A model generated the notes under the pieces. The model did no database searches. It saw nothing but the letters and a program-made list of their open reading frames with translations, and had not been told where the DNA came from. Of a stretch of DNA of 64,000 bases, positions 62,399 through 64,000 are shown in pieces. Every line of letters begins with the position of its first letter. The stretch's first letter is position 1. Origin of the DNA: Lateolabrax maculatus (Eukaryota; Chordata; Actinopteri; Acropomatiformes; Lateolabracidae); assembly GCA_031216445.1 (NCBI GenBank), contig CM062219.1, positions 11,650,501 through 11,714,500 on the forward strand, in the 5' to 3' direction. A program made the position numbers and the translations under genes.

Positions 62399-63956
62399 AT
62401 GAGGCGACCCGCTGCAGCCTCCGGCGGGATCCATATGGACAAATACGCCCCTAAATTCAGCAAAGTTCTGCTGACACCTGATCCACATTATATACCCGGG
62501 TAAGTGCACGCCGCCCGTAAGAAATAGGCATATTCTTGTGATATTGAAGATAAAATAATATATGCAGCAGGACTGCGCACGGTGTAAGTTACAATTCATA
62601 GGAGGAGACATGAACATGTCATATATAATGGAATACAATGGGCACCCTGTAAAAAAAAAGTTAAAAAATAATAATATTTTAATTCATTTATTTGATTTGA
62701 GTTTTGTCAGAGTAGTGTTAAATCAAGGCTATATGGTATTTTTTTTTGTTTGCAGCCTTATTTGCTGGTGGTAGGTGTTGCATTATAGAGTGAGGAGTCA
62801 TGTTCATTTGCTCACAAAATTAAAGAAAGACTTACAGGATATTGTAGTACAATAATGCAATAGTTAAGTCTTTGCCCCCTGTTGGATGCATGTCCACACT
62901 TAATGTAATTAATAAGCATTTAGCAAAAATGAGCAATTCTCCCCCACATCCTTCTGATTTTCCCTGATTTTGTGTGGTGCATCTGTCAGACACAAATGAT
63001 ATCTTATTGCTCCCAACTCAAGCTGCTGCTGAGGCACTTGAGGCTGGAGTTTGTGTTTGCCCCTGACTTCCTATTGTTCTCAGGTATACGGGGTATTGCC
63101 CACAGCTGAAGTACAATGTGGGGAAGTCCTACGGCCAGCTCACAGCCGAGCTGCTGATCAGTCCTGAGGTGCAACACTCCCATCGTCTGGTCCTCCACAC
63201 GGGTCACGTCCCCTCCACAGAGTCTGACGCTGGTCTGACACCGAGAAGCATCCCTGACAGTAACTTGAAGAAGATGATACCAGGATACACAGGTAGGTAT
63301 CGCAAACATTAACACAGCGGGGTCAACAAAGTAACTGAACACCGTATGGAAAATTATTTTAAATTGGGGACAAATACTTGTACAAAGTTTGGTTAATGAT
63401 GTGAAATAACTAAATGCCAATCAGCAGTATGTGTCTGTTATTGCTGAAATCAGGCAATAAGCATTTAAATACGTGAGTTTTCATGGCACAACAACATGAG
63501 ACCAAGAGAACATGAGAATAATCTGTGTCCACTTGCTAAATAATTAAGGATAAACGACCAGTTAAGTGGAACAGTGTTGAAAATCAAGATAACATACACC
63601 AAACAGCCATATTTGTAGCAGTGTTTGCAGTGGTGAGTTCAATTGTCAAAATCTATCCACCTCAATCATATTAGGTTGGAGGAAAAAATCTCATAGACAG
63701 ATATCTCAAAACCTGAGCCAATAAAAACAAAATCTTCATGGCTACACACTGCTAAAAAAATGGGTGAATTGATCCTTTAATATCACTTGTTGCTGTTTTA
63801 GGCTTCATTCCAAAACGTCAGAAGTACTTTGCCTGCAGCTACTCTGAAACATGTCATAAAGCACTGTCTGAGTTTTACCAGGAGGGGCGTACAAAGATCC
63901 GACGGCAATCAGCAGACCTGCCAGCTGTTGTCAACTACAACAACCAACAGTTTGAA
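62399..63956 (+). CDS. cimip2b: Ciliary microtubule inner protein 2 family (FAM166B/CIMIP2B-like), 5' part
   Basis: Three coding exons are inside the window: 62399-62499, 63084-63292 and 63802-63956, with GT/AG borders and consistent phases. They encode the first 155 residues; the rest is beyond the right edge. The family hallmark appears twice: HYIPGYTGYCPQLKYNVGKS (residues 30-49) and MIPGYTGFIPKRQKYFACSY (about 97-116), each followed by a short helix (YGQLTAELL; ALSEFYQEG). CIMIP2/FAM166 proteins are structural microtubule inner proteins of axonemal doublets in cilia and sperm flagella. The second repeat favours CIMIP2B, while the start (TPDPHYIPGY, then LLISPEVQHS) also resembles CIMIP2A, so the paralogue is not certain. 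The ATG at 62399 is first; a downstream ATG at 62435 (MDKYAPKF) is an alternative start. Confidence 0.8.
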
Positions 63957-64000
63957 GTAACATACGCACACATGCTCTGGCTCTATCACTTTCTCTCTCA
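63957..64000 (+). other. Start of the third intron of the CIMIP2-like gene
   Basis: Begins GTAACA directly after the in-frame codons for Phe-Glu and runs to the window edge. A slightly different donor is possible because GTAACA is not a strong match. Confidence 0.5.

Overview
The window is vertebrate nuclear DNA, most likely from a ray-finned (teleost) fish. The reasons are intron-containing genes with GT/AG splice sites, proteins very close to vertebrate families but with fish-like lengths and substitutions, many dinucleotide arrays, and several short interspersed repeat families of a kind common in teleost genomes. Five protein-coding genes are supported. I see no rRNA, tRNA, CRISPR array or bacterial-type operon, and no evidence of an exotic new system. 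The unusual material lies in regulatory motifs, small protein motifs and repeat families.

Layout. (1) Positions 1-18.1 kb: gnaz on the + strand, encoding G protein alpha-z. It has two coding exons (6736-7458 and 16228-16572) separated by an 8.8 kb intron, followed by a 1.5 kb 3' UTR. (2) 18.1-33.2 kb: a gene-poor 15 kb stretch with a decayed LINE-like relic and several interspersed repeats. (3) 33.2-41.8 kb: slc5a1 on the + strand, encoding the sodium/glucose cotransporter SGLT1. All 15 coding exons could be placed, giving 658 residues, and an HNF1-like site lies about 290 bases upstream of the start. (4) 41.8-55.3 kb: intergenic sequence, then a probable noncoding purine-rich leader exon (about 45.96-46.95 kb), a 7.2 kb intron and the single coding exon of rnf208, a RING-type E3 ligase candidate with a C-terminal CaaX-like box. 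(5) 56.3-60.5 kb: a six-exon gene on the - strand whose 400-residue product resembles the poorly characterised human C8orf58 family. (6) 62.4 kb to the window edge: the first three coding exons of a CIMIP2/FAM166-family gene (cimip2b most likely) on the + strand, with an RFX X-box-like sequence 18 bases upstream of its first ATG.

The genes do not form a pathway: membrane signalling (gnaz), sugar uptake (slc5a1), ubiquitin ligation (rnf208), unknown (C8orf58-like) and axonemal structure (cimip2b). The interest of the order is syntenic. From memory, GNAZ and SLC5A1 are both on human chromosome 22q, and RNF208 is near the CIMIP2A paralogue on 9q34.3. Exon boundaries were derived by hand from splice consensus, reading phase and recalled family sequences. 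UTR and transcription-start statements are inference.
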